Assembly: GCA_964504285.1 (NCBI GenBank)
Contig: CAZDDZ010000002.1
Coordinates: 1 to 64,000 of the forward strand
Length of the DNA: 64,000 nt
Reading direction: 5' to 3'
Source of the DNA: Pseudoflavonifractor sp964504285
Lineage (GTDB): Bacteria > Bacillota > Clostridia > Oscillospirales > Oscillospiraceae
Each line of letters begins with the position of its first letter. Position 1 is the first letter of the stretch. The notes beneath the pieces were generated by a model, which searched no databases, was not told the origin of the DNA, and worked only from the letters and a program-made list of their open reading frames with translations. A program made the position numbers and the translations under genes. This document shows, one piece after another, positions 44,360 to 52,683 of the stretch.

Positions 44360-44677
44360 TTATTCACTTAGCTGCTTGTCGATATCCATGCCGCCATACA
44401 TCACACGGAGTACACGAACCTCGTCATTATAGATAAGAAAAATTGCTACATAGTTTCCAACAATCAGCTTACGGAGGCCATTGCTATGATGCGGCTCATC
44501 GTCTATGCGTTTGATGCGTTCCGGCATATGTGCCAGAGTTAAAATTTCTTTCCGAATTCGTTGCATGAGCTGATTGGCGATTTGTTTTTCCTGCAAAACA
44601 TAGACAATATACCGCTGAATATTGCGAAGGTCTGCGGCCGCTTCCTGAGTTATGCTGATACGATAACGTGCGCTCAT
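44360..44677 (-). CDS. RelE/ParE-family toxin
   Basis: A 105-residue toxin of the RelE/ParE superfamily: YRISITQEAAADLRNIQRYI, then PERIKRIDDEPHH and LRKLIVGNYVAIFLIYND with the typical basic strand, ending in RVMYGGMDI. RelE members cleave mRNA on the ribosome, while ParE members poison gyrase. Sequence alone does not decide between them. It overlaps the antitoxin gene by 4 bases. The pair is transcribed against the conjugation genes around it. Confidence 0.88.
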   Translation of the reverse strand: MSARYRISITQEAAADLRNIQRYIVYVLQEKQIANQLMQRIRKEILTLAHMPERIKRIDDEPHHSNGLRKLIVGNYVAIFLIYNDEVRVLRVMYGGMDIDKQLSE

Positions 44678-44982
44678 AATCCAAGTTCTCGCGTCAACTC
44701 GCTGAACACCTCATCCACCGGACGAACGCGCCCAGCCAAGTGGTCATTATAGCCCTTTTGCAATTCCACATCCAATTCAGCTTTTGTTAACGCCCCCATT
44801 GCGATAGGCTTGTGAACTTCAGGCAGTTTTACGTCAAACGGAAGCCCACGCTGCAATACAATCTGTTTCAGAAACATGCCGATGGCATTGGACATGGGAA
44901 TACCAAGCTGCCCCAGCACGTTTTCTGCTTGATCCTTCAATTCCGGCTCTACACGTGCAAATACATTTGTTGTCTTTGCCAT
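44674..44982 (-). CDS. RelB/DinJ-family antitoxin
   Basis: A 102-residue protein with the ribbon-helix-helix N-terminus of RelB/DinJ (TTNVFARVEPELKDQAENVLGQLGIPMSNAIGMFLKQI) and a C-terminal part that would wrap the toxin. RHH antitoxins repress their own promoter. A matching palindrome, TTGTA-TG-TACAA, lies between the -35 and -10 elements just upstream. With the toxin it forms a type II addiction module that would stabilise the ICE. Confidence 0.88.
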   Translation of the reverse strand: MAKTTNVFARVEPELKDQAENVLGQLGIPMSNAIGMFLKQIVLQRGLPFDVKLPEVHKPIAMGALTKAELDVELQKGYNDHLAGRVRPVDEVFSELTRELGL

Positions 44983-45008
44983 AGAAAATCAGCCCCTTTC
45001 CTCTCTTT

Positions 45009-45048
45009 ATTATATGCTATTGTATGTACAAAAGCAAGCAATTATTAG
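45009..45048. promoter_or_regulatory. Divergent promoters sharing the toxin-antitoxin operator
   Basis: Minus strand: TTGCTT (45032-45037), 17 bases, TATAAT (45009-45014), driving the antitoxin. The palindrome TTGTATGTACAA (45020-45031) fills the spacer. Plus strand: TTGTAT (45020-45025), 17 bases, TATTAG (45043-45048), possibly driving virB4, so one operator could control both directions. Confidence 0.55.
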
Positions 45049-45067
45049 GCAAAAAAGGAGGCACATA

Positions 45068-47029
45068 ATGAAAGTGAAACCACCTGTCAAGACAAAAAAA
45101 CCACTGAAAAAGAAAAATATGCCGCCGCAAGTGCAGGATGGCATAGAAGCGGAGCCGAAGCAATCCCGTCTCAAGCGCCTGCTGTTCGGGGAGCCCAAGC
45201 CGGACATGAGCGAGATCGAGGCCGGCTCCACCACCATTCTGGATATTCTGTCCCCCACCGCTGTGGATACCAAGAGCCGTGACCACATCGTGGTGGACGG
45301 CATTTTTCATGCCTACCTCTATGTGGCGGGCTACGGCTACGCCACCACCGTGGGCAATGGCTGGCTGACGCCCCTGGTAGAGGCCGGGGAGGGCGTCAGT
45401 CTCAGCTTTATTGTGAAGCGCCAGTCAAAAGAGAAGGTTTTGTCCAAAATTGCCCAGACCACCATGGTCAACCGCTCCCGGATGCGGGAGGTGGGGGACA
45501 CCCGCCAGGACTACGAGGAGCTGGACAGCGCCATTTCCTCCGGCCTTTACCTGAAGGAGGTCATGAACCGCCAAGGGGAGGATTTTTACTATATGCACAC
45601 GTTAATTGAGGTCACGGCGGAGGACGCGGAAACCCTGGAGCAGCGGGTGTCGGCGGTGGAAAACCTCTGCGTCTCGGTGGATATGGTGACCCGGCGCTGC
45701 GACTATAAGCAGGAGCAGGGCTTTCTCTCCCAGCTCCCGCTGCTCACGCTGGATGCGGACATTGAGCGCAAATCCCGGCGCAACGCACTCACCTCTGGGG
45801 TGGCGGCGGCCTTCCTCTTTGCCTCCTATGAGCTCAGCGACAAGAACGGCGTCTTCCTCGGCCTCAATATGTATAACAAATCCCCCGTATTTCTGGACTT
45901 CTACGACGACTACAAGTACACCAACGGCAACACCTGGGTGGGCGGCTCCTCCGGCGCGGGCAAGACCTTCACCCTCCAGAGCATCGGCGGACGGCTGCGC
46001 CAGCAGGGCAAGCAGGTCATCTACATCGTGCCCAAGAAGGGCCACGAGTTTCGCCCCATGTGCGATGAGATCGGCGGTCAGTTCATCCGTCTGGCGCCGT
46101 CCTCCAAGGACTGCATCAACATCATGGCCATTCGCCGCACGTCGCTGGACGCCCATTCGGAGCTGCGCAACCTGACGGCCCGGGACGATTCCGTGCTGGC
46201 GGATAAAATCTCCCGGCTGGTCATTTTCTACTCTCTGCTGAAAAAGGACCTCTCCGACGAGGACAAAAACTATCTGGATGCTTCCCTGGTGGAGTGCTAC
46301 GGGCAGCTCGGCATCACCTTCGACAACGCCTCTCTTTTTGAGGCGGATGGCACAACTTTGAGAGAAATGCCCACCCTCCCTGACTGGTTCCATGTGCTGG
46401 CAGCCAAGCCGGAGACAAAGCACCTCAGCGTGGTGCTCACCCGGTTCGTCACCGGCTCCGCCGCCTCCATGGGCGGCAAAACTAACGTGGATGTGGACAA
46501 CAAGTATATCGTCCTGGACACCACCGGGATGCCGGACGACCTCATCCTCCCCGGCATCTTCTGGGCCACCGACTTCGCCAATGACCTTATCATGGGCGCG
46601 GGCGCGTCCCTGTCCGCCCTCATTGCCGATGAGCTGTGGGCGCTGGTGGGGGCCAACTCCAATCCCCTGGCCGCTGCCTTTGTGCAGGAGATGGTCAAGA
46701 CCATCCGCGGCCTCGGCGGCATCGCCATCACCTCCACCCAGGGTATGCAGGACCTCTTCGGGCTGGAGGGCGGCAAGTACGGCAAGGGCATTCTGGACAG
46801 CTCCCGCATTAAGCTCATCATGCAGATGGAGGAGCAGGAGGCAAGGCTCATTCAAGGTGTGCTCAACCTCTCCGAGGACGAGGTGCGGCAGATCACACGC
46901 TTTCGCCGGGGCGAGGGGCTGCTGTGCATCGGCTACAACCACGTCCCCATCGCCTTCCACGCCACGCAGCGGGAGTACGACGCCATCACCACCTCGCCCA
47001 CCGATCTGCACAGGACGCGGGAGGAATAA
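45068..47029 (+). CDS. VirB4-like conjugal transfer ATPase (CD1110 type)
   Basis: A 653-residue ATPase that powers the type IV secretion machine. A basic, Pro/Lys-rich lead is followed by the VirB4 N-terminal domain (about 50-260) and a RecA-like ATPase. The ATPase has Walker A GGSSGAGKT near 293, a LIADELWAL Walker B near 520 and ITSTQGMQD downstream. The length matches the CD1110 family of Clostridia. The ATG at 45068 follows AAAGGAGG. It is separated from the upstream transfer genes by the reversed toxin-antitoxin cassette. Confidence 0.93.
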   Translation: MKVKPPVKTKKPLKKKNMPPQVQDGIEAEPKQSRLKRLLFGEPKPDMSEIEAGSTTILDILSPTAVDTKSRDHIVVDGIFHAYLYVAGYGYATTVGNGWLTPLVEAGEGVSLSFIVKRQSKEKVLSKIAQTTMVNRSRMREVGDTRQDYEELDSAISSGLYLKEVMNRQGEDFYYMHTLIEVTAEDAETLEQRVSAVENLCVSVDMVTRRCDYKQEQGFLSQLPLLTLDADIERKSRRNALTSGVAAAFLFASYELSDKNGVFLGLNMYNKSPVFLDFYDDYKYTNGNTWVGGSSGAGKTFTLQSIGGRLRQQGKQVIYIVPKKGHEFRPMCDEIGGQFIRLAPSSKDCINIMAIRRTSLDAHSELRNLTARDDSVLADKISRLVIFYSLLKKDLSDEDKNYLDASLVECYGQLGITFDNASLFEADGTTLREMPTLPDWFHVLAAKPETKHLSVVLTRFVTGSAASMGGKTNVDVDNKYIVLDTTGMPDDLILPGIFWATDFANDLIMGAGASLSALIADELWALVGANSNPLAAAFVQEMVKTIRGLGGIAITSTQGMQDLFGLEGGKYGKGILDSSRIKLIMQMEEQEARLIQGVLNLSEDEVRQITRFRRGEGLLCIGYNHVPIAFHATQREYDAITTSPTDLHRTREE

Positions 47030-47031
47030 TC

Positions 47032-47688
47032 ATGAACGACTTGAAACGTGATATGGGACGGATACAGGAGCTGGTGGGCGGAGCCTTTACCGCTACCGGG
47101 GGGCTTGTGGCGCTGGCGGATGGCGGCGCTATGTCGGACGCCAAGCTCCAACAGGTGCTTGAAAAAACCTTGGGCGAGTTCGAGGCGGCGGTGCTGGAGC
47201 TGCGTGTGCTCGGCGAGCGATACAGTCCCGGCGTGGGCAGCTTCGGCAAGCGGCCGATACTGCCCACCCAGTCCATCACCGGCCATGTGGAGACCCTGGG
47301 TTATAACTGGCTCCACATCACCCTCAACACGCTCTTGCCCCACTGCCGGTATCAGCCGCCCGCGTGGCTCACGGATACCATCCGCCGGCTGCTGGACGGC
47401 TATGAGGCGCGGCATAACACGCTGCCCTACTTCGAGGACGGAGCGCTGCTGGTCATTGACGAACACTGCGATGTGGATGGACGCCGGATTTTTGATCAGG
47501 ACAACAAGGGCTATAAAGCCGTCTGTAATGCCCTCAAGGGCAGGCTCGTCCCGGACGATGACCAATTCACCTTGAACATAGCGCTGCTCTCCACCCGCAG
47601 CCGGGAAAATGCCTGCCATATCACACTATTGGACATGGCGGATGCCTCGGATTTCTTCGCCGTGCGGGCGGGAGAGTACAGCCTTTGA
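47032..47688 (+). CDS. DUF6100-like ICE protein
   Basis: A 218-residue protein starting 2 bases after virB4 behind GGGAGGAATA. It has an N-terminal helical part (DMGRIQELVGGAFTA, LEKTLGEFEAAVLELRVL), a central YNWLHITLNTLLPHCRYQ segment and a C-terminal domain with ALLVIDEHCDV. It resembles proteins of the DUF6100 family found beside CD1110-type VirB4 genes. Function unknown. Position suggests a part of, or regulator for, the transfer apparatus. Confidence 0.75.
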   Translation: MNDLKRDMGRIQELVGGAFTATGGLVALADGGAMSDAKLQQVLEKTLGEFEAAVLELRVLGERYSPGVGSFGKRPILPTQSITGHVETLGYNWLHITLNTLLPHCRYQPPAWLTDTIRRLLDGYEARHNTLPYFEDGALLVIDEHCDVDGRRIFDQDNKGYKAVCNALKGRLVPDDDQFTLNIALLSTRSRENACHITLLDMADASDFFAVRAGEYSL

Positions 47689-47887
47689 TGGCGCATTTAC
47701 CCCATCGGATACGACACCACGCAGGAGGTTTCCACAGGACTGCCTGTAAAGCATCAATCCGATGGCTCTTTCCGCGCCGAAGGTGTTGAAAGCGCATGAA
47801 TTTTCCACCGCAAAAAAACCTGGGCCGCTGTGTGACCCGACATCTACGGGGTGCCATCGGTCCTCAAGCAAAAACCATGAGCTAAGG

Positions 47888-47937
47888 ACGCCGAAATCGA
47901 CTTTGCGCCGGAATCGGCGCAAGGGCGGTTTCGGCGT
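47888..47937 (+). other. Two-tier hairpin in a 276-base gap
   Basis: The outer stem ACGCCGAAA/TTTCGGCGT (47888-47896 and 47929-47937) encloses an internal loop and an inner stem TTGCGCCG/CGGCGCAA (47903-47910 and 47915-47922). No T-run follows. The rest of the gap 47689-47964 shows no convincing gene. Confidence 0.55.
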
Positions 47938-47964
47938 TCGCAGGAATCTAAGACAGAGGTGGTG

Positions 47965-49101
47965 ATGCCATTGCTTTTCAGCGTAGCCGACTTCGATTTG
48001 CTGTGCCTGCTCCGCTGGTGTCGGCACATCAGCCCTCTTGACCTAACCCACATTGTGACGAAACAGGAGATAGAGAATCTTACCGCCATGAGCCTACTCA
48101 AGCTGCATGAAGGGAGCCATTCCCTTGTTCTTACCACACGGGGGAATCAACTGCTCAACGACGTATGTTCCCAGTTGCCGCCGGAGATGCCCTCCTCTTA
48201 TCGGCCAGCCGATATGTGTCGCCGCCTCCGTCTGTCTAAACTGGCGCTGACCGCTTACCGGGCAAGACTCAATCTTTTTATCACAGCCATAGAGACTCTG
48301 AGTGGGGAATCTGGTATGTACCTCCTAGGCAATGCCAGAGGGCGGGGAAAGAATCCTTGGGGAAGCACCCGCGTCGCCGCCGTCATCCGCCTGGGGGAGC
48401 TGTCCTGCGCCGCGCACTGGGTCTGCCCCGGCATCGGCAAGCTGATTCTGGCCGATGAGTTGACCGCCTTCTCCAACAACACCGCCATGCTGCGCGAGCT
48501 GCGCCCCGCGCTCCTCTTCGCCGGAGAGAGTTACGCCGAAATACTGGCTGAGCTGGAGGACACCGCCCACGCCGCCACGGGTCGGCTGATTGGCTACGGC
48601 GAGGCATACCGCCGGTCGCCCCTGCCGATGCATCTGCTGTCCTGCGACGACACCGGCGCCATGCAGCTTCAAATCATGAGCCGCCCGGACTACCGGGCGG
48701 GGCTGGCCCGTGCCGCCCTGCGGACAAAGTTTCGCCCACCGGCGGAGGTATTCCCCGACAGCGACGCTCTGTACGACGGGCTGCCCTTTGTGGTTGCCGT
48801 GGATATGGACCTGCGCCGTTTGGATGCACTTTGCGCGGCGGCGAGAGAGAAAGGCATTTCGCAGATCGTAATGGCCGCCTTGGAGGGCCAGGCCGAGACT
48901 GTCCTCTACGCCCGCTACCGGGATACCGGCATGGCGCGGGTGTTCACCCTCACGGATGCGGCTCTGACGGAATTTCTGGGAGGGCCGCCCACCCTCTATA
49001 CGCCCACGCGCACCCAATTTTTGACCGAGAAAGGAGCTGTGGTGGATGCCCCGCTTATCCAAGCTCATCGAAAAGCTATCCCACACCGTAGAGAAGGGTG
49101 A
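47965..49101 (+). CDS. Unknown ICE protein with a possible N-terminal winged helix
   Basis: A 378-residue protein. The first 70 residues (FDLLCLLRWCRHISPLDLTHIV and LTTRGNQLL) look like a winged-helix DNA-binding domain of the kind in replication-relaxation proteins. The rest (about 110-370) has no recognised motif but is predicted alpha/beta. The start is taken at ATG 47965 behind GAGGTGG. The VirD4/TraG gene begins inside its last 56 bases, so it belongs to the transfer operon and may act in coupling or regulation. Confidence 0.65.
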   Translation: MPLLFSVADFDLLCLLRWCRHISPLDLTHIVTKQEIENLTAMSLLKLHEGSHSLVLTTRGNQLLNDVCSQLPPEMPSSYRPADMCRRLRLSKLALTAYRARLNLFITAIETLSGESGMYLLGNARGRGKNPWGSTRVAAVIRLGELSCAAHWVCPGIGKLILADELTAFSNNTAMLRELRPALLFAGESYAEILAELEDTAHAATGRLIGYGEAYRRSPLPMHLLSCDDTGAMQLQIMSRPDYRAGLARAALRTKFRPPAEVFPDSDALYDGLPFVVAVDMDLRRLDALCAAAREKGISQIVMAALEGQAETVLYARYRDTGMARVFTLTDAALTEFLGGPPTLYTPTRTQFLTEKGAVVDAPLIQAHRKAIPHRREG

Positions 49102-51121
49102 ATCCCGCGTGGAGAAAAAGGCCGGGCGCTGGTACGCCCGCCACAAGGGCCGTCTGGCGTTTTATATCCCTTTGGCGCTCATCGGTTGGTATGTCTACGG
49201 CATGTTCCTCAATTCTCTGGACCTGGGCATTCGCTCCACCTTCCCCAAGAACGGCGAGGTGGTGGAGGGCATCTGGGTGCTCAATCCCTTCCTCAACTGG
49301 CTCAAGCCCTTTACGCCCTTTGGGCTGGGCGTCACGGCGGTCTGCGCAGTGCTCATCTGCCTCATTACCAAGAAGGGCTACAACCGCTTTTCCGGCTATC
49401 GGGCCGTCCAGGATAAGCGCGGCTTTGATATTCTGCCCGACGGCACCCACGGCACCAGCGGCTTTATGACCAAGAAGGAGCGGGCCCTGATTCTGGACAC
49501 CGGGAGCGTGGAGGAGGTGGACGGCACTGTCCTCGGCAAGCTGAAGGCCGATCCGGACGACGATGACAAATACGCCGAGTACGTCACGCTGAAAAAGAAC
49601 AGCGGCCTTACAGAGCACACCATGGTCTACGGCGCCACCGGCGCGGGCAAAAGCCGGGGCTTTGTCAAGCCCTTTGTCCTTCAATGCGCTAAGCGAAAAG
49701 CAGGCAGGGAGAGTCTGGTCGTGGTCGATCCCAAGGGGGAATTGTTCGAGTCCATGTCCGGCTTTCTCACCGACCAGGGCTATGAGGTGCGCCTTTTTAA
49801 CCTGCTGGATATGGAGCACTCGGACGCATGGAACTGCCTTGCCGATACCGACGAGGACCCCAATCTGGTGCAGTCCATCGCCGAGGTCATCATCAACAAC
49901 ACCTCCACCTCGGAGGACAGGCAGGACTTTTGGAGCAAGGCAGAGCTAAACCTGCTGGTGGCGCTCCTGCACTATGTACGCAACCTGCGGGGGACGGATG
50001 GGAAGCTCCTGCCCATCCAGCAGCGCAGCTTGGGCGCGGTCTACCGCATCCTGTCCAGCGAGAGCTTTCAGCGGCTGGAGGAGATATTCAACGCCCTGCC
50101 CAAGGAGCACCCGGCCAAGGCCCCTTACGGCATCTTCAAGCTGGCCAACCGGCAGATTTGGGGTAATATCGCCATCGGCCTGGGCAACCGCCTTGCAGTC
50201 TTTCAAAATCCGCTGGTAGACAAAATCACCTCTTACAACGAAATTGACCTGACCATGCCGGGACAGCGCCCCTGCGCCTATTTCTGCGCCATCTCCGACC
50301 AGGACAGCAGCTTGGAATTTTTAAGCTCGCTGTTCTTCTCCCAGCTCTTTTCCCGCCTGATGAACCACGCCCGGCGCAGCGGAACCAATGGGCGGCTCCC
50401 GGTGACGGTCAACGTGTGCCTGGAGGAATTTTGCAACATCGGTAAGCTGGTGGACTTTAAGAAGGTGCTGTCCGTCTGCCGCAGCCGCGGCATCCACTGC
50501 CAAATCATCGTACAGTCCATTTCACAGCTCTCCGACCGCTATGAGAAAAAAGAATGGGAGGAGCTGATTGGCAACTGCGACATCCAAATCTGCTTGGGCT
50601 GTAACGACCAAATGACCGCTCAGTACATATCGGATAAATGCGGTCAGATCACCATTCGGGTGAACAACAACCAAATGCCCCTTATGCCGCTGTTTTCTCC
50701 CATCTACTCCAGTACCCGCCCCTACTCCCAGACCCGCAGCAATACCCAGCGGGCCTTGATGCTGCCGGACGAGATTCTGCGGATGAACAACCGGGAGTGT
50801 CTGGTGCTCCTGCGCGGACAAAAGCCCATGCAGCTCTATAAAATCATCCCGGACGAATTGCCGTCGTTTCGGCAGCTCCGGGCTACGCCTGTGCAAGACC
50901 ACATTCCCCTGTGGCGGCAGCAGCCAACGCCGGACGCTGCCACAGACACCATACCGACAGATACACCCAAGCCCGCCACACCAGTCGCACCACCACAAGC
51001 GCCTGCGTCAGCGCCGGAGGCTCAATTCGAGTATAGCCTGTTTGACGATGCCGGCGAGCTGGGAATGGTGGAGAAGCCCCTGTGTGCTGTGTTGGGCGAC
51101 GATGAAGAAGAGGAGGGATGA
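49046..51121 (+). CDS. VirD4/TraG-type coupling protein
   Basis: A 691-residue type IV coupling protein that brings the relaxase-DNA complex to the channel. It has two N-terminal membrane helices (about 38-58 and 92-112), then a cytoplasmic ATPase with Walker A GATGAGKS (about 196-203), VVVDPKGEL as Walker B, CLEEFCNIG and the SISQL motif, and a Pro/Ala-rich C-terminal tail. It starts 56 bases before the end of the upstream gene, behind GGAG and with ATG. The replication initiator follows after 3 bases. Confidence 0.93.
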   Translation: MPRLSKLIEKLSHTVEKGESRVEKKAGRWYARHKGRLAFYIPLALIGWYVYGMFLNSLDLGIRSTFPKNGEVVEGIWVLNPFLNWLKPFTPFGLGVTAVCAVLICLITKKGYNRFSGYRAVQDKRGFDILPDGTHGTSGFMTKKERALILDTGSVEEVDGTVLGKLKADPDDDDKYAEYVTLKKNSGLTEHTMVYGATGAGKSRGFVKPFVLQCAKRKAGRESLVVVDPKGELFESMSGFLTDQGYEVRLFNLLDMEHSDAWNCLADTDEDPNLVQSIAEVIINNTSTSEDRQDFWSKAELNLLVALLHYVRNLRGTDGKLLPIQQRSLGAVYRILSSESFQRLEEIFNALPKEHPAKAPYGIFKLANRQIWGNIAIGLGNRLAVFQNPLVDKITSYNEIDLTMPGQRPCAYFCAISDQDSSLEFLSSLFFSQLFSRLMNHARRSGTNGRLPVTVNVCLEEFCNIGKLVDFKKVLSVCRSRGIHCQIIVQSISQLSDRYEKKEWEELIGNCDIQICLGCNDQMTAQYISDKCGQITIRVNNNQMPLMPLFSPIYSSTRPYSQTRSNTQRALMLPDEILRMNNRECLVLLRGQKPMQLYKIIPDELPSFRQLRATPVQDHIPLWRQQPTPDAATDTIPTDTPKPATPVAPPQAPASAPEAQFEYSLFDDAGELGMVEKPLCAVLGDDEEEEG

Positions 51122-51124
51122 CCC

Positions 51125-52126
51125 ATGCGGGCCGCCAAAATGAAAGAACGTCCCGGCTTTGCGCTTATGCGCCAGACGGATATCCAGAGCGTCTACCACA
51201 TGCAAATGCCCCGGTGGCTGTTTTCCGACCCCCGCTATGCGCAGATGAGCCTGGACGCCAAGGTCGCCTACACCTTTTTACTCAACCGTTTCCAGCTCTC
51301 CCGCAGGAACGGCTGGGTAAACGAGTTTGGAGAGGTCTTTGTCATCTTCCCCCGCCGGGAGCTGGCCGCCGAGCTGCGCATCTGCGAGCAGCGGGTCACC
51401 GCCGCCTTCCGCAAGCTGACCGAGATGAAGCTCATCTGGGAGAAACGCTGCGGCCGGGGCGACGCCAATCAAATCTATCTGGCCACCGTGCAGGCCCAGG
51501 AGGATACGGGCTATGGCTGCGCGCCTTTCCTGGACGGAGAGGACTGCGGCCCCAGAACCGCCGATTTGGATGGTCTTGACGGTCCGGGCGATGGGCCACA
51601 CCCGCAAGAAACGCCAAAAGCGACACCCAAGAACCACGGAAAAGGCGATTCAAGAAACGCGGATTCAGCGGCTCCAGAACCGCCGGAAGTGCGGCCAAGT
51701 TATATAGACCTTAGTTATACTGAGCTGAGTCAGAAAGAAGTCAGTCCGTCTGTCCCACGCGCGGCCGGACGGGCGGACGAGGAGCGAATGCTTCAGGAGA
51801 TTTTGGACGATTGCGAACTTTTTGTCTTTCCCACCGAAACCGCTCGGGTGTTTGAAAACGCCATTGAGCGGCTTTTTTATGCCGACAGCTTCCGGGTGGG
51901 CAACGCCACCCTGCCCCAAGGCCGCGTCCGGGCCAAGCTGCGCCTTTTGGACGCCATGATCTTGCAGGATGCGGAGCGGAAGCTGGGGGCCAACCTGGAG
52001 CGTGAGGTGAAGAACTCCACAGCCTACACCATGTCCACCATTTTCAACTGCATCGCGGAGAGCGAGAGCGACTTGCTGGTAGACCCCTACCTCAACAGCC
52101 TGCGCGCGCCGCCGGGAAGGAGGTGA
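51125..52126 (+). CDS. RepA_N-family replication initiator
   Basis: A 333-residue protein with the RepA_N winged-helix domain (about 15-130: FALMRQTDIQSVYHMQMPRWLF, LSLDAKVAYTFLLNRF, VIFPRRELAAELRI), a variable acidic linker (135-215) and a C-terminal helical domain (220-330). RepA_N proteins start theta replication of plasmids, and many ICEs keep one for replication of the excised circle. Some members carry the origin inside their own gene, but no clear iterons were seen here. The ATG follows GGAGGG. Confidence 0.87.
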   Translation: MRAAKMKERPGFALMRQTDIQSVYHMQMPRWLFSDPRYAQMSLDAKVAYTFLLNRFQLSRRNGWVNEFGEVFVIFPRRELAAELRICEQRVTAAFRKLTEMKLIWEKRCGRGDANQIYLATVQAQEDTGYGCAPFLDGEDCGPRTADLDGLDGPGDGPHPQETPKATPKNHGKGDSRNADSAAPEPPEVRPSYIDLSYTELSQKEVSPSVPRAAGRADEERMLQEILDDCELFVFPTETARVFENAIERLFYADSFRVGNATLPQGRVRAKLRLLDAMILQDAERKLGANLEREVKNSTAYTMSTIFNCIAESESDLLVDPYLNSLRAPPGRR

Positions 52127-52131
52127 TGACG

Positions 52132-52662
52132 ATGCTGCTCACCAGACAGCAGCAGTACATTCTGGAGGTGGCTCAAAAGCTGGGCAGCGTCAGCCGCAGG
52201 CAGTTGGCATTGCTGCTCCGCGCACGATACTGCCGGGAGCACCCGGACATGGCGGAGCATTTGACCGATGTGCTCCTGCGGCAGATGCGCTTTGGAAACA
52301 TCGACCTGCGACTGGAGGGCGACCTGGTGACGCTCCCTCACATCCGGGCAGACCCCCGCCTTTCGGAGGCCGTGGATGTGATGCTGGAGCTGTCCGGCGG
52401 CGCACCATTGGACTTTTCCGCCCGGGAGCAACCGCCCATTCTGCTGCGCTTTACCACCGAGGGGAAACGAATCAGCTTGTTCGCCGTGGTCTGCTCCGCC
52501 GCCAATCTTCCCCCGGCCATGTTTGGCCCTACGGAGCGAATCATTTTTCTGCACACCGGAGCGAACCGCGCGGAACGGCTGCCCATTGCCAACAAGCACT
52601 TCTATGCCGTGCCACAAGCGGACGGGACACACCGCTTTTTCAGCAGCGACGACCCATCATAA
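52132..52662 (+). CDS. DUF5697-like ICE protein
   Basis: A 176-residue protein with an N-terminal winged-helix-like part (LTRQQQYILEVAQKLGSVSRRQLALLL) and a C-terminal mixed domain (about 85-176). It resembles the DUF5697 proteins found after RepA in such elements. The ATG at 52132 is set by AAGGAGG with 7-base spacing, preferred to two closer in-frame codons. It probably belongs to the replication operon. Function unknown. Confidence 0.72.
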   Translation: MLLTRQQQYILEVAQKLGSVSRRQLALLLRARYCREHPDMAEHLTDVLLRQMRFGNIDLRLEGDLVTLPHIRADPRLSEAVDVMLELSGGAPLDFSAREQPPILLRFTTEGKRISLFAVVCSAANLPPAMFGPTERIIFLHTGANRAERLPIANKHFYAVPQADGTHRFFSSDDPS

Positions 52663-52683
52663 CAATTTAGGAGGTACACCACC

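Noticed and set aside
45602..47011. A 469-residue minus-strand frame
   Set aside because: It is antisense to virB4 and caused by third-position GC bias. No ribosome binding site or protein family is apparent.
43655..47029. virB4 split by insertion of the toxin-antitoxin cassette
   Set aside because: The downstream gene has its own start, ribosome binding site and full N-terminal domain, so the 224-residue upstream protein is a separate gene.
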